Below are positions 49,854-58,237 of a DNA stretch of 64,000 nt, in pieces; the first letter of the stretch is position 1; every line of letters starts with the position of its first letter. Origin of the DNA: Actinomadura fibrosa. Its GTDB lineage: Bacteria; Actinomycetota; Actinomycetes; Streptosporangiales; Streptosporangiaceae. Location: the NCBI RefSeq assembly GCF_900659615.1, contig NZ_CAACUY010000012.1:1-64000 (forward strand), written 5' to 3'. Under the pieces are notes generated by a model that was not told the origin of the DNA, did no database searches, and saw only the letters and a program-made list of their open reading frames with translations. Both the position numbers and the translations under genes were made by a program.

Positions 49854-50609
49854 TCAGGGGCGTACCCCCTCGGCGATGCGCAGGAGCTCGTTCCGCGCCG
49901 TGCCGCCGCCCGCCTTGACCACCACTCCGACGCCCGGACGGGCCAGCCAGGAGATCTGCCGGCCCGAATCGGGAGCGTCCGCGGTGAGCGCGGGCATCCC
50001 CCGGACGGACGCGTGACCGGGCACACCGCGCATGGGGGCGAGGTCCTCGGGGCCGAGCCCGCTATCCCGCACCACGGCGATCTCCACCCAGCCGGCGGAG
50101 CCGCGCCACGCGCAGGTCGTCGTCTTGCGTCCAGCCCCGTCCGCGACCGCGCAGGGCGCCGTCGCGGTGAGGCCCCGCGGGAGATAGGACACCCAGCCGG
50201 GCAGCGCCGGGACGCCGCCGGGCGCACCGGGCCGCGCCGTGTGCCCTCCGGTCCCGCCGGACGGGCGGGCGTCCGGCGGCTTCGGCGAGGTGCCCGTCCC
50301 GGGGCGTCCCGATGGAGACGGGGACGTGGGGACGCCCCGGGCGGGCGGCCGTTCCGGCTGCCGGAGCACCGAGGCGCGGTCCGGCGGTGCGGCCGTCCCG
50401 GGTGCTCCGGCAGGTGTGGCCCGGAACGACTGATAGGTGGGCACCAGGGCGATCGCGGCGACGGCCGCCGCTGCCGCGCCGACGGTGACGCGGATCCGCG
50501 CCGCGCGCCGCCGGTGGCGGCGCTTCACGTCGGCGGCGAGCGAGTCCGGCGCGGTCGCCTCGGCCACCCGCTCGGCCATGGCCTTCCGCAGTTCACTCTC
50601 CAGATCCAT
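49854..50609 (-). CDS. Single-span membrane protein, putative anti-sigma factor
   Basis: A 251-residue protein. The N-terminal 45 residues are charged (MDLESELRKAMAERVAEATA ... VKRRHRRRAARIR); one membrane helix follows (VTVGAAAAAVAAIALVPTY, about 41-60), then a Pro/Ser/Gly-rich linker and an exported domain with two Cys (APCAVADG, TTCAWRG). The gene begins three bases after the ECF sigma gene, the usual place for its anti-sigma factor, and the topology fits; no zinc HxxxCxxC motif is seen. Role inferred from context. Confidence 0.7.
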   Translation of the reverse strand: MDLESELRKAMAERVAEATAPDSLAADVKRRHRRRAARIRVTVGAAAAAVAAIALVPTYQSFRATPAGAPGTAAPPDRASVLRQPERPPARGVPTSPSPSGRPGTGTSPKPPDARPSGGTGGHTARPGAPGGVPALPGWVSYLPRGLTATAPCAVADGAGRKTTTCAWRGSAGWVEIAVVRDSGLGPEDLAPMRGVPGHASVRGMPALTADAPDSGRQISWLARPGVGVVVKAGGGTARNELLRIAEGVRP

Positions 50610-50612
50610 CGC

Positions 50613-51317
50613 TCAGCTCCCCAGTGGCGCCAGGTTCTCGTCGAGGCGTTCCCGGAGCCTGGCGAGCCCCCGGGATGCCTGGCTCTTGACCGTCCCGACC
50701 GAGCAGCCGAGGACCTTCGCCGTCTCCGCCTCCGACAGGTCCTCCCAGAAGCGCAGGACGAGCACCGCGCGCTGCCGCGGCCCCAGCCTGCGGAGCTCGT
50801 CCATGAGCGTCCCCCGCAGCTCCACGGCGTGGTTCGCCGAGACGGCGGGCGTCTCGGGCAGCCACGCCATCTGGATCTCCCGCAGCACGTTCCACCGCCG
50901 GGACCGGCTGATGACGAGGTTGACGAGGATCCGCCGGACGTACGGCTCCGGATCGACGTCGGCGTCCAGCCTGCCCCAGTGCCGGTACGCCTTCTCCAGC
51001 GCGGTCTGGAGCATGTCCTCGGCGTCCTGGCGGGCGCCGCACAGCAGCGACGCGGTGCGCAGGAGGGCGTCGCCGCGCGCCGTCACGAACTCGACGAACG
51101 ACCGGTCGTCCCGGCGCTGCCTCGACTTCGTCCCGGCCCGGGAGCCGTCGGCCGGCGCCTGCGTCGGCTCGGTCCCGGCGCGGGTGTGCTCGCCGGGCGG
51201 CTCGCACTCCTGGCCGTGCCCGGACGAGCGAGGCACCGCTTCGCGATGGTCCGGGGAGGCCCGCCTCCGGCTTCGCCTCCCCGGTCGGTCACTCGCTCGC
51301 GAGATGGCTGGGGTCAC
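50613..51317 (-). CDS. SigE-family ECF RNA polymerase sigma factor
   Basis: A 234-residue extracytoplasmic-function sigma factor. After a variable N-terminus of about 70 residues come region 2 (FVEFVTARGDALLRTASLLC ... DAEDMLQTALEKAYRHWGRL) and region 4 (LGPRQRAVLVLRFWEDLSEA ... LGCSVGTVKSQASRGLARLR). The actinobacterial SigE-family pattern with SLLCGA fits. GTG start at 51317 is uncertain, since the first 70 residues are poorly conserved in this family. Middle gene of a three-gene operon that is preceded by an ECF-type promoter, suggesting autoregulation. Confidence 0.92.
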   Translation of the reverse strand: MTPAISRASDRPGRRSRRRASPDHREAVPRSSGHGQECEPPGEHTRAGTEPTQAPADGSRAGTKSRQRRDDRSFVEFVTARGDALLRTASLLCGARQDAEDMLQTALEKAYRHWGRLDADVDPEPYVRRILVNLVISRSRRWNVLREIQMAWLPETPAVSANHAVELRGTLMDELRRLGPRQRAVLVLRFWEDLSEAETAKVLGCSVGTVKSQASRGLARLRERLDENLAPLGS

Positions 51318-51327
51318 TGTGGGAGTC

Positions 51328-52278
51328 CTAGGCGCGGTTGAGCGCGGCCGTCACGTCCCGGAGGCCGTTGCCCGCCAGGACGGGACTGCCGTTCACGAAC
51401 AGCCAGTACCCGTCCGGGCCGAGCGCGAGGACGCCGTTGCCGCCGGGGGCCTGCCAGGCCACCGATCCGGCCACGGTGATCGCAGTGCCGCCCTCGGGCA
51501 GGCCCAGCACCCGCCGGAGCTGCTCCTGGGTCATGTGGGCGGGGACCTTCAGCCGTTCCACCGTGAGCCACTGGCCGGCCTTGCCCGTCCACTTCTGGGT
51601 GACGGCGCAGACGTGCTGCTTCTCCAGCGCCTTCGAGCCCTTGGTGACCGAAACGTAGCGCAGGCCCTTCGTCAGCATCACGGTCTTCTCGACCGGACCG
51701 CCGATCTTCACCGCGGCCGTGAGCTTGGAGCAGTCGAGCGCGGGGAGGGCGGGCAGGGCGGGCTTGGCCGGGACGCTCACGGACGGCGCGGTCGAAGGCG
51801 TGCCCTTGGGGAGCTTCACCTTGGCGTCCGGCAGGCAGGTCGGCAGCGTGGACGGCGTCCCGGGCTTCGCGGGCTTCGCGGGCGCGGCGGCCCCGGGCAC
51901 GTTCGCCTTCGGCTGCTTGACGTCCGCCGGCATCTTGTCCGTGGGGAGCTTCGCCTCGGGAAGCTTCGCCTCGGGGAGCTTCGTGCCCGCGGGCAGCTCG
52001 GTCTTGGGCAGCTTCGCCCCGGGCAGCGCGGCCTCGGGCGCCTTCGCGCCGGTGGGCTTCACCTTGGGCAGCTTGGCCCCGGGCTTGGCGGCGGGAAGGC
52101 AGGTCGGAGCGGTGCTCGGCGCCGCGTCCTTGAGCTGGCGGACGGCCGTCGCCGCGGAGTCGTGCGACTGGAGGCCCGCCTCCTGCTGCGACCCGGTCAT
52201 CGCCCACGTCGCGCCGCCGCCCACCGCGACGGCACCGACGGCGGACGCCGCGATCAGGGCGGCCTTCAGCGTGATCAT
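51328..52278 (-). CDS. Secreted Pro/Lys/Ala-rich repeat protein of the sigma operon
   Basis: A 316-residue exported protein: MITLKAALIAASAVGAVAVG is a signal or anchor segment. Residues about 65-170 are a low-complexity repeat built on (A/T)KLP(E/K/T)-A units, which could span the cell wall. The C-terminal 130 residues form a folded domain with a pair of Cys (LDCSKL, HVCAVT) and VERLKVPAHMTQEQLRRVLG. ATG with AAGGAGAA upstream. It is the first gene of the operon, 10 bases before the sigma gene, so it may sense envelope state or be a target of the sigma factor; this is inference. Confidence 0.75.
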   Translation of the reverse strand: MITLKAALIAASAVGAVAVGGGATWAMTGSQQEAGLQSHDSAATAVRQLKDAAPSTAPTCLPAAKPGAKLPKVKPTGAKAPEAALPGAKLPKTELPAGTKLPEAKLPEAKLPTDKMPADVKQPKANVPGAAAPAKPAKPGTPSTLPTCLPDAKVKLPKGTPSTAPSVSVPAKPALPALPALDCSKLTAAVKIGGPVEKTVMLTKGLRYVSVTKGSKALEKQHVCAVTQKWTGKAGQWLTVERLKVPAHMTQEQLRRVLGLPEGGTAITVAGSVAWQAPGGNGVLALGPDGYWLFVNGSPVLAGNGLRDVTAALNRA

Positions 52279-52319
52279 CCTGTTCTCCTTCTGCCCGGCT
52301 GTCTCGTGCGCCCCTCATA

Positions 52320-52345
52320 TACGCGCGGCCCCCGGAGGGGGTTGC
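52320..52345 (-). promoter_or_regulatory. ECF-type promoter of the sigma operon
   Basis: GCAACC (52345-52340), a 16-bp spacer and CGTA (52323-52320) on the minus strand, i.e. the AACC...CGT signature of ECF sigma factors, about 40 bases upstream of the first gene start. It suggests the encoded sigma factor directs its own operon. Confidence 0.6.
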
Positions 52346-52491
52346 ACGCGGATTCCGGATTTTTTCGGGCATGGCCACGGCCGGCATGGCCGCCGCGTGT
52401 CATGGCAGGTAGCCCGGTCAGGTGATCCTGGTGGGGCGGGGGTTCGGGACGCGGCGTGATCCGGCAGCATTGGTCCATGGAGGCCCGTACC

Positions 52492-53592
52492 GTGTCAGCC
52501 CGCCCGGCCCAGGAACGTTCCGCGCCGGACCGCCAGGACGGCGCCCGCGTGGCGCCCGCACCCGCCCGTCCGGACGTGGCCCTGCTTCCCAAGGCGCACC
52601 TGCATCTGCACTTCACCGGCTCGATGCGGCATTCCACGCTCGTGGAACTCGCCGCCCAGCGCGGCGTGCACCTGCCGGACGCCCTCGTCGAGGACTGGCC
52701 GCCCCGGCTCCGCGCCACCGACGAGCGGGGCTGGTTCCGCTTCCAGCGGCTGTACGACATCGCGCGGTCCGTCCTCCAGACGCCGGACGACCTGCGGCGG
52801 CTGCTGCGGGAGACGGCCGAGGACGAGGCGGCGGAGGGGTCGGGCTGGCTGGAGATCCAGGTCGACCCGAGCGGGTACGCGGCGCGCTTCGGCGGCCTGA
52901 CGCCGACCGTGGAGCTGGTGCTGGACGCGGCGCGCGAGGCGACGGAGGCGACCGGCGTCGGGATCGGCGTGGTGATCGCGGCGAACCGGACGCGGCACCC
53001 GCTCGACGCCAAGACGCTGGCGCGCGTGGCCGTCCGGTACGCCGACCGGGGCGTGGTCGGGTTCGGGCTGTCGAACGACGAGCGGCGCGGCCGGGCCTAC
53101 GACTTCGAGGGCGCGTTCCGGATCGCCAAGCGCGGCGGGCTGCTGTCGGACCCGCACGGCGGGGAGCTGCTCGGCCCGGCGAGCGTCCGGGAGTGCCTGG
53201 AGACCCTGGCCGCCGACCGGATCGGCCACGGGGTCCGCGCGGTCGAGGACCCGCGGCTCCTCGACCGCATCGTCGAGCGCGGCGTGACGCTGGAGGTCTG
53301 CCCCGCGTCCAACGTCGGCCTGGGCGTGGCGCCGACCGCGGCGGACGTGCCCGTCCGCAGGCTGTACGAGGCGGGCGCGTCGATCGCGCTGGGCGCCGAC
53401 GACCCGCTGCTGTTCGGGTCGCGGCTGGCGCGCCAGTACGAGCTGGCCCGCACCGAGCACGGGTTCACCGACGCCGAGCTGGCGGAGCTGGCGCGGCAGT
53501 CGATCCGCGCGTCGGCCGCGCCGGGCGACGTCCGGAACCGGCTGCTCGCGGGGGTGGACGCCTGGCTGTCCGGCGCGTCGTCCGAGGCCTGA
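52492..53592 (+). CDS. Adenosine deaminase-like amidohydrolase
   Basis: A 366-residue TIM-barrel metal-dependent deaminase of the adenosine/adenine deaminase family. Metal-binding HLHLHFTGS (about 29-37), catalytic PHGGELLGP (His and Glu, in place of the usual HAGE), DRIGHGVRA, EVCPASN and metal Asp in GADDPLLFG are all present. The HFTGS variant differs from the classic HLDGS, so substrate could be adenosine, adenine or a related nucleoside. I chose GTG at 52492 because GGAGG stands eight bases upstream; GTG 52456 or ATG 52477 are alternatives. Stands alone, divergent from the sigma operon. Confidence 0.88.
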   Translation: MSARPAQERSAPDRQDGARVAPAPARPDVALLPKAHLHLHFTGSMRHSTLVELAAQRGVHLPDALVEDWPPRLRATDERGWFRFQRLYDIARSVLQTPDDLRRLLRETAEDEAAEGSGWLEIQVDPSGYAARFGGLTPTVELVLDAAREATEATGVGIGVVIAANRTRHPLDAKTLARVAVRYADRGVVGFGLSNDERRGRAYDFEGAFRIAKRGGLLSDPHGGELLGPASVRECLETLAADRIGHGVRAVEDPRLLDRIVERGVTLEVCPASNVGLGVAPTAADVPVRRLYEAGASIALGADDPLLFGSRLARQYELARTEHGFTDAELAELARQSIRASAAPGDVRNRLLAGVDAWLSGASSEA

Positions 53593-53617
53593 CGAGAGGC
53601 CTCTGAGGAAAGACGAA

Positions 53618-53653
53618 CGGCCGCCGCCGCGTCCGGGGACACGGCGGCGGCCG
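53618..53653. terminator. Bidirectional terminator between convergent genes
   Basis: CGGCCGCCGCCG/CGGCGGCGGCCG with inner GTCC/GGAC and one mismatch; it lies between the deaminase gene (ends 53592) and the convergent transporter gene (ends 53665). Confidence 0.75.
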
Positions 53654-53664
53654 GGGGCAAGGCG

Positions 53665-55110
53665 CTACGCGGGCTGCGCCTCCGGGTTCGCGACGCTCGG
53701 CGCGGCTCCGGCGCCCGACTCGGCGGCGGCGGGGGGCTGCGAGTGGGTCGGCAGGCGTCCGGGGATCAGCGCCGCCGCGACCGCTCCGGCGGCCACCACC
53801 GCCGCGCCGATCCAGACGGCGGGCAGCAGGCCGTCCACGAACGTCTGCGGGGACCCGAAGCCGCCCTGGCCGGAGAAGACCGCGCCGAGCACGGCGACCC
53901 CGAGGACGGTGCCGAGCTGGCGCACCGCGTTGCTGACGCCGGACGCGACGCCCGCGAGCTCGGGCGGCGCGAAGCCGAGGGCCGCGCGGGCGGCGGGCGG
54001 GAAGAACAGGCCCATCCCGACGCCGGCGAGGACGAACGCGGGCACCATGCTCCCGTACGACACGTCCGGCGCGAGGACGAGCGCGAGCCAGCCGAGCCCG
54101 GCCGCCTGGAACGCCAGCGCCACCGCGAGGACGGTGCGGACGCCGAGGCGCCCGATCAGCGGGGCGGTCAGCGGCGCGACGAGGATCGGCATCCCCGTCC
54201 AGGGCAGGGTCCGCACGCCCGCCTCCAGCGGCCCCATCTGCGACACCCCCTGGAGGAACTGCACGAGCAGGAACGTCGCGCCGAACATCCCGGACGCCAT
54301 CGCGAGCGTGGCGACGTTGGTCAGCGCGAACCCGCGGTCGCGGAACAGCCGCATCGGCAGCATCGGCGCGCGGGCGCGCAGCTCGTAGCCGACGAAGGCG
54401 AGCACGAGGACGACACCGGCGACCAGGGAGCCGAGGACCTGCGCGCTGGTCCAGCCGTGCTCGTTCCCGCGCACCAGGCCGAGGACGATGCCGAGCAGTC
54501 CGCCGGTGACGAGCAGCGTCCCGGGCACGTCGAGGCGCTTGGCGGCGCCGCGGCTCTCGGTGAGGAAGCCGGGCGCGAGCGCGAGCAGCACGACGCCCAC
54601 CGGGACGTTCACCCAGAAGATCCACTGCCAGGTCGCGTACTCGGTGACGGCGCCGCCGAGGACCGGGCCGAGCGCGACGCCGAGCCCGCTCATCGTGCTC
54701 CAGGCGGCGAGCGCGACCCCGCGCCGCGCCGGGGGCACGGCCGCGGCGAGCAGGGTGAGCGTGAGCGGCATGACCACGGCCCCGCCCGCGCCCTGCACGG
54801 CGCGGGCGGCGATGAGCGTCCCGATGTTCGGGGCGAGGGCGGCCGCGGCGGAGGCGGCGGTGAAGACGGCGAGCCCGCCGATGAACAGGCGGCGGCGCCC
54901 GTACCGGTCGGCGACGGCGGCGGCCGGCAGCAGCAGGACCGCGAACGTGAGCGTGTAGGCGTTGACCGTCCACTCCAGCCCTTCGAGGCCGGTGCCGAGG
55001 TCGGTGCGGATCGCGGGGAGGGCGTTGGTGACGATCAGGTTGTCGAGGGCGACCATGAACAGCGCGATGCCGGTGACGATGAAGGTCCGGACGGGATGCG
55101 GTGTCTTCAT
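53665..55110 (-). CDS. MFS drug exporter, DHA2 (14-TM, EmrB/QacA) type
   Basis: A 481-residue transporter with about 14 hydrophobic spans. Motif C-like stretch (LGVALGPVLGGAVTEYATWQ), motif A in ADRYGRRRLF and the first-helix LDNLIVTNALPAI pattern place it with proton-driven DHA2 drug exporters. The substrate is unknown. The C-terminus is Ala/Pro-rich. An operator-like element overlaps its start codon and also occurs before the adjacent tetR gene, indicating repression by that regulator. Confidence 0.92.
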   Translation of the reverse strand: MKTPHPVRTFIVTGIALFMVALDNLIVTNALPAIRTDLGTGLEGLEWTVNAYTLTFAVLLLPAAAVADRYGRRRLFIGGLAVFTAASAAAALAPNIGTLIAARAVQGAGGAVVMPLTLTLLAAAVPPARRGVALAAWSTMSGLGVALGPVLGGAVTEYATWQWIFWVNVPVGVVLLALAPGFLTESRGAAKRLDVPGTLLVTGGLLGIVLGLVRGNEHGWTSAQVLGSLVAGVVLVLAFVGYELRARAPMLPMRLFRDRGFALTNVATLAMASGMFGATFLLVQFLQGVSQMGPLEAGVRTLPWTGMPILVAPLTAPLIGRLGVRTVLAVALAFQAAGLGWLALVLAPDVSYGSMVPAFVLAGVGMGLFFPPAARAALGFAPPELAGVASGVSNAVRQLGTVLGVAVLGAVFSGQGGFGSPQTFVDGLLPAVWIGAAVVAAGAVAAALIPGRLPTHSQPPAAAESGAGAAPSVANPEAQPA

Positions 55111-55130
55111 TAGTTATCCATCACTAACTT
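55107..55130. promoter_or_regulatory. TetR operator, exporter site
   Basis: TTAGT...CCA.TCACTAACTT (55110-55130) matches the perfect palindrome at 55757-55780 over its right half and partly over its left half. It overlaps the exporter ATG, so binding would block transcription or translation initiation. Confidence 0.65.
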
Positions 55131-55179
55131 CAGTGGCCAAAAAAGAGAAGCGAGGCCGGGGGGACCGCCCTCGGACCGG

Positions 55180-55749
55180 TCAGGGACTGCCGGGCTCACC
55201 TCCCCGCATCGCCCACTCGTGGACGGACGGGGCGAGCTTGTCGGTGCCCGGCGTGTAGGGGATGTCGAACGCGGTCAGCACGTTCACGAACATGCCCACC
55301 GAGATGAAGCGCAGGACCTCCGCGGGCGACGCGCCCGACAGCTCGGCGACGAGGCGCCACAGCTGCCGCCACCGCTCGTGGCCGATCGCCCGCAGCTCCT
55401 CGTCGGCGATCGCGGTCGCGTAGATGGTGAGCTGGAGTTGCAGGAACTCCGGCCGCTCGCCGAGCAGCCGCCGGTAGGCGGCCGCCATCGCCTCGATCGC
55501 CGCGGGCCCGTACAGGCCGCCGGCGCCCTCCCGCATCGCCGCGCCCACCTCGTCGAAGCAGCGGTCGACCGCCGCGAGGAACAGGGCGCGCTTGGACGGG
55601 AACAGCCGGAACATGTAGGGCTGCGAGACGCCGATCCGCTCGGCGATGACCCCGGTGGAGGTGCCCTCATAGCCGCCGCGCGCGAACGCGGCCACCGCGG
55701 CCTCGATCGCCATCTCGCGGCGCTCTCCGGCGCTCATCCTCGGGCTCAT
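55180..55749 (-). CDS. TetR-family transcriptional regulator
   Basis: A 189-residue regulator. N-terminal HTH (AIEAAVAAFARGGYEGTSTG, then IAERIGVSQPYMFRLFPSK, about 15-55) and an all-helical ligand domain. ATG at 55749 is chosen over the in-frame TTG at 55770, which lies inside the operator. Its promoter carries a 9-bp perfect inverted repeat, a copy of which stands before the exporter gene downstream. Exporter expression is probably induced by its own substrate. Confidence 0.93.
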   Translation of the reverse strand: MSPRMSAGERREMAIEAAVAAFARGGYEGTSTGVIAERIGVSQPYMFRLFPSKRALFLAAVDRCFDEVGAAMREGAGGLYGPAAIEAMAAAYRRLLGERPEFLQLQLTIYATAIADEELRAIGHERWRQLWRLVAELSGASPAEVLRFISVGMFVNVLTAFDIPYTPGTDKLAPSVHEWAMRGGEPGSP

Positions 55750-55756
55750 GGAAGCC

Positions 55757-55780
55757 AAGTTAGTGGCCAATCACTAACTT
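55757..55780. promoter_or_regulatory. TetR operator, autoregulatory site
   Basis: AAGTTAGTG-N6-CACTAACTT, a perfect inverted repeat eight bases upstream of the tetR ATG; AT-rich against a GC-rich background. Confidence 0.7.
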
Positions 55781-55804
55781 CGTCAAGAGCTCCCGCGGGC
55801 CGCC

Positions 55805-56386
55805 TCACGCGGTGGCGCCCTCGACCAGCAGCAGCACACCGAAGATCGCGAATCCGGCCGCCGCGCCGTACTTGATGACGCGCTCGGGCAGCCGCCGTCC
55901 CAGCATCTGCCCGACGACGATCGCGAGCCCGTCGGCGGCCACCATCCCGATCGTCGAACCCGCCCACACCCCGGTCAGCGCGAGCAGCCCGCCGTGGTCG
56001 GCGGCCAGCGTCACGGTGGCGAGCATCGTCTTGTCGCCCAGTTCCGCCAGGAAGAAGGCGGTGCCGACCGCGAGGATCGCCGAGCCGGACGCCCGCTTGG
56101 CCTTGTCGCGCTCCTCGTCGTCCAGCTCGTCCCCGCGCAGCGTCCACAGCGCGAACCCGAGGAAGGCCAGCCCGGCGAGGATCGAGATGGGCCCGGTGGG
56201 CAGGGCCGCGCCGAGCGCCGCGCCGACCGCCACGCTCGCCAGGTGGACGAGCCCGGTCGCGGCCGTGATCCCGATGAGGACGGGCAGCGCCCGGAAGCGG
56301 GTCGCGAAGGTCATGGCCATGAGCTGGCTCTTGTCGCCGAGCTCGGCGACGAAGATCACGGCCAGGCTGAGAACGAAGGCGTACAC
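55805..56386 (-). CDS. GDT1/TMEM165 (UPF0016) family cation exporter
   Basis: A 193-residue membrane protein with six predicted spans in two repeats. Each repeat holds the family motif E-x-G-D-K-(S/T): AELGDKSQLMA (about 14-24) and AELGDKTMLA (about 116-125). Members export Mn2+ (and in eukaryotes exchange Ca2+/H+). The upstream leader contains a yybP-ykoY manganese riboswitch and a hairpin that buries the ribosome site, so manganese-dependent expression is strongly suggested. GTG start preceded by AGAGGGA. Confidence 0.93.
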   Translation of the reverse strand: MYAFVLSLAVIFVAELGDKSQLMAMTFATRFRALPVLIGITAATGLVHLASVAVGAALGAALPTGPISILAGLAFLGFALWTLRGDELDDEERDKAKRASGSAILAVGTAFFLAELGDKTMLATVTLAADHGGLLALTGVWAGSTIGMVAADGLAIVVGQMLGRRLPERVIKYGAAAGFAIFGVLLLVEGATA

Positions 56387-56388
56387 GG

Positions 56389-56419
56389 GTCCCTCTCGCT
56401 CGGATGCCGGGCGAGGGAC
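56389..56419 (-). promoter_or_regulatory. Hairpin sequestering the ribosome site of the GDT1-family gene
   Basis: GTCCCTC pairs with GAGGGAC (with adjacent GC pairs and one bulge), burying AGAGGGA just before the GTG at 56386. It could be the translational switch controlled by the upstream riboswitch. Confidence 0.5.
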
Positions 56420-56449
56420 GGGACGCCGTTTCCGGGGGCACGCGACCTC

Positions 56450-56599
56450 GGCCCGGCATGACTGCCGGGCCGAAGGTCTCGTCCGCCTTCGGACGGGCCG
56501 TGCGCCGGGGGCGCCGCGCCGGTCCGGGGCCCGCGCGACCGGGCGCCGCCTGGGACGCCAGTATGTCGATCACGCGATTGGGACTACTCCCCTTCGACC
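56450..56599 (-). ncRNA. yybP-ykoY manganese riboswitch with competing hairpin
   Basis: On the minus strand P1 forms between GGTCGAAGG (56599-56591) and CCTTCGGCC (56476-56468). Right after the 5' strand comes GGGGAGTAG and right before the 3' strand ACGAGACC, the two conserved loops that build the Mn2+ site in this class. A perfect 9-bp hairpin GGCCCGGCA-N4-TGCCGGGCC (56450-56471) overlaps the 3' strand of P1, so the two are mutually exclusive. It precedes a GDT1-family exporter, the usual target. Assigned from memory of the consensus; a covariance search would settle it. Confidence 0.85.
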
Positions 56600-56656
56600 A
56601 GACCAGACTACCAACGCAGGTCAAATGCCCTCAGAACAGGCTTCGAGGAGCGAAGG

Positions 56657-57724
56657 TCAGAGCGCGACGCCGACGAGCACGGGCTCGTTCACGAGCTCCA
56701 CCCCGAACGCCTCCCGGACGCCGTCGCGGACCTCGCGGGCCAGGGCGAGCAGGTCGGCGGTACGGGCACCGTCGGGGTTCGTCAGCGCCAGGGTGTGCTT
56801 CGTGGAGATCCGCACCGGACCGAGCTCGTGCCCCTTGGCGAACCCCGCCCGATCGATCAGCCACGCCGCCGACGTCTTCACCCGCCCCCCGGACTCGGGG
56901 TAGCGCGGGAACGCGGCGTCCGGACCGAGCCGCTCGGCCACGCGGCGCTCCAGCTCGGCGAGCTGCGCGGGTTCGAGGATCGGGTTGGTGAAGAAGGACC
57001 CGGCGCTGCGGGTGTCGGGGTCCGCCGCGTCCAGGACCATGCCCTTGCCCCGGCGCAGCTCCAGGACGGCGTCGCGCGCCTCCTTCAGCGTCACCCGCTC
57101 GCCCGCCTCGACACCGAGCTTGCGGGCCAGCTCCGCGTACGCGATCGGCTGCGACTCCTCCGCCTCGCGGAGCTCGTACGTCACGTCCAGCACCACGTAC
57201 CGGTCGTCGCCCTTGAACACGCTGTGCCGGTAGGTGAACCGGCAGGCCTCTCGGTCGAGCGTCACGCAGCCCCCGGCCCGCCGGTCGTACACGCGGACCT
57301 CGACGATCGTCTCGCTGACGTCCTGCCCGTAGGCGCCCACGTTCTGGATGGGGGTCGCGCCGACGCGCCCGGGGATGCCGGACAGGCACTCGACCCCGGA
57401 CAGCCCGTCCGCGACGCAGCGGGCGACGAACGGATCCCAGTCCTCGCCGGCCTGGACCCTCACGCGGACGCGGTCGCCCTCGCCCGCGGTGCGCTCCGTC
57501 CCGCGCGTGCCGACGTGCACGACGGTGCCCGGGAACCCCTCGTCGGACACCACCAGGTTGCTGCCGCCGCCGAGCACGAGCAGCGGCTCGCCCTGCTCGT
57601 CCGCCGCGCGGACCGCGGCGACCAGCTCCGCCTCGGTCGTCGCCTCGACGAAGCGCCGGGCGGGCCCGCCCAGCCGCAACGTGGTGTATCCGGCCAGGTT
57701 CACCTCTTCAGCGAACACCGCCAC
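56657..57724 (-). CDS. murB: UDP-N-acetylmuramate dehydrogenase
   Basis: MurB reduces UDP-GlcNAc-enolpyruvate to UDP-MurNAc in peptidoglycan synthesis, using FAD and NADPH. The 355-residue protein has TTLRLGGPA (FAD region), LGGGSNLVVSDEGF, SGIPGRVGATPIQNVGAYGQ (catalytic Arg and FAD contact) and the GSFFTNP motif with the catalytic Ser (about 239-246). The extended length fits the type I enzyme. GTG start. Streptomycetes also have murB in this locus. Confidence 0.96.
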   Translation of the reverse strand: MAVFAEEVNLAGYTTLRLGGPARRFVEATTEAELVAAVRAADEQGEPLLVLGGGSNLVVSDEGFPGTVVHVGTRGTERTAGEGDRVRVRVQAGEDWDPFVARCVADGLSGVECLSGIPGRVGATPIQNVGAYGQDVSETIVEVRVYDRRAGGCVTLDREACRFTYRHSVFKGDDRYVVLDVTYELREAEESQPIAYAELARKLGVEAGERVTLKEARDAVLELRRGKGMVLDAADPDTRSAGSFFTNPILEPAQLAELERRVAERLGPDAAFPRYPESGGRVKTSAAWLIDRAGFAKGHELGPVRISTKHTLALTNPDGARTADLLALAREVRDGVREAFGVELVNEPVLVGVAL

Positions 57725-57811
57725 GTTCGTCTTCCCTCCCCCGCGTCCCCGCCCGCGCCGCCCCGGGACTCCCCGGCGGCGCGGACGGGACCGATGCGTG
57801 CTCGGTGTGCC

Positions 57812-58237
57812 TCAGGCGAGCCGGACGACGGCCTTGGCGCGCGTGAGGACCTTCTGGTCGTTCGACCGGGCGGTGAGCGCCACGACGACCTTGTTGTCGT
57901 CGAGCTTCTCCTCCACCTTGCCGCTGATCACCAGCGTCGCGCCGCCCTCGTCGGGCACCACGACCGGCGACGAGAACCGTACCCCGTAGTCGACCACGGC
58001 GCCCGGATCGCCGACCCAGTCGGTGACGAACCGTCCGCCCTGGGCCATCGTGTACATGCCGTGCGCGATCACGTCCGGCAGCCCGACCGACTTCGCGACC
58101 CGCTCCCGCCAGTGGATGGGGTTGAAGTCGCCGGACGCGCCCGCGTACATGACGAGGTTCGCGCGGTCGATCGCGTAGGTCTGCTCGGGGATCTCGGTGC
58201 CGACCTCGACGTCGGCGTAGCTCACCTTGGCGGTCAT
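57812..58237 (-). CDS. MaoC-type (R)-hydratase/dehydratase, HadB-like
   Basis: A 141-residue hot-dog-fold protein with the hydratase-2 motif SGDFNPIHWRERVAKSVGLP-DVIAHGM (Asp and His of the DFNPIH dyad, about 37-42). By synteny (rpmG - this pair - tRNA-Trp - secE) it corresponds to mycobacterial HadB, the catalytic subunit of a (3R)-hydroxyacyl-ACP dehydratase. Its ATG overlaps the partner stop as TGATG. Role in fatty-acid elongation or another acyl pathway here is not shown. Confidence 0.9.
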   Translation of the reverse strand: MTAKVSYADVEVGTEIPEQTYAIDRANLVMYAGASGDFNPIHWRERVAKSVGLPDVIAHGMYTMAQGGRFVTDWVGDPGAVVDYGVRFSSPVVVPDEGGATLVISGKVEEKLDDNKVVVALTARSNDQKVLTRAKAVVRLA

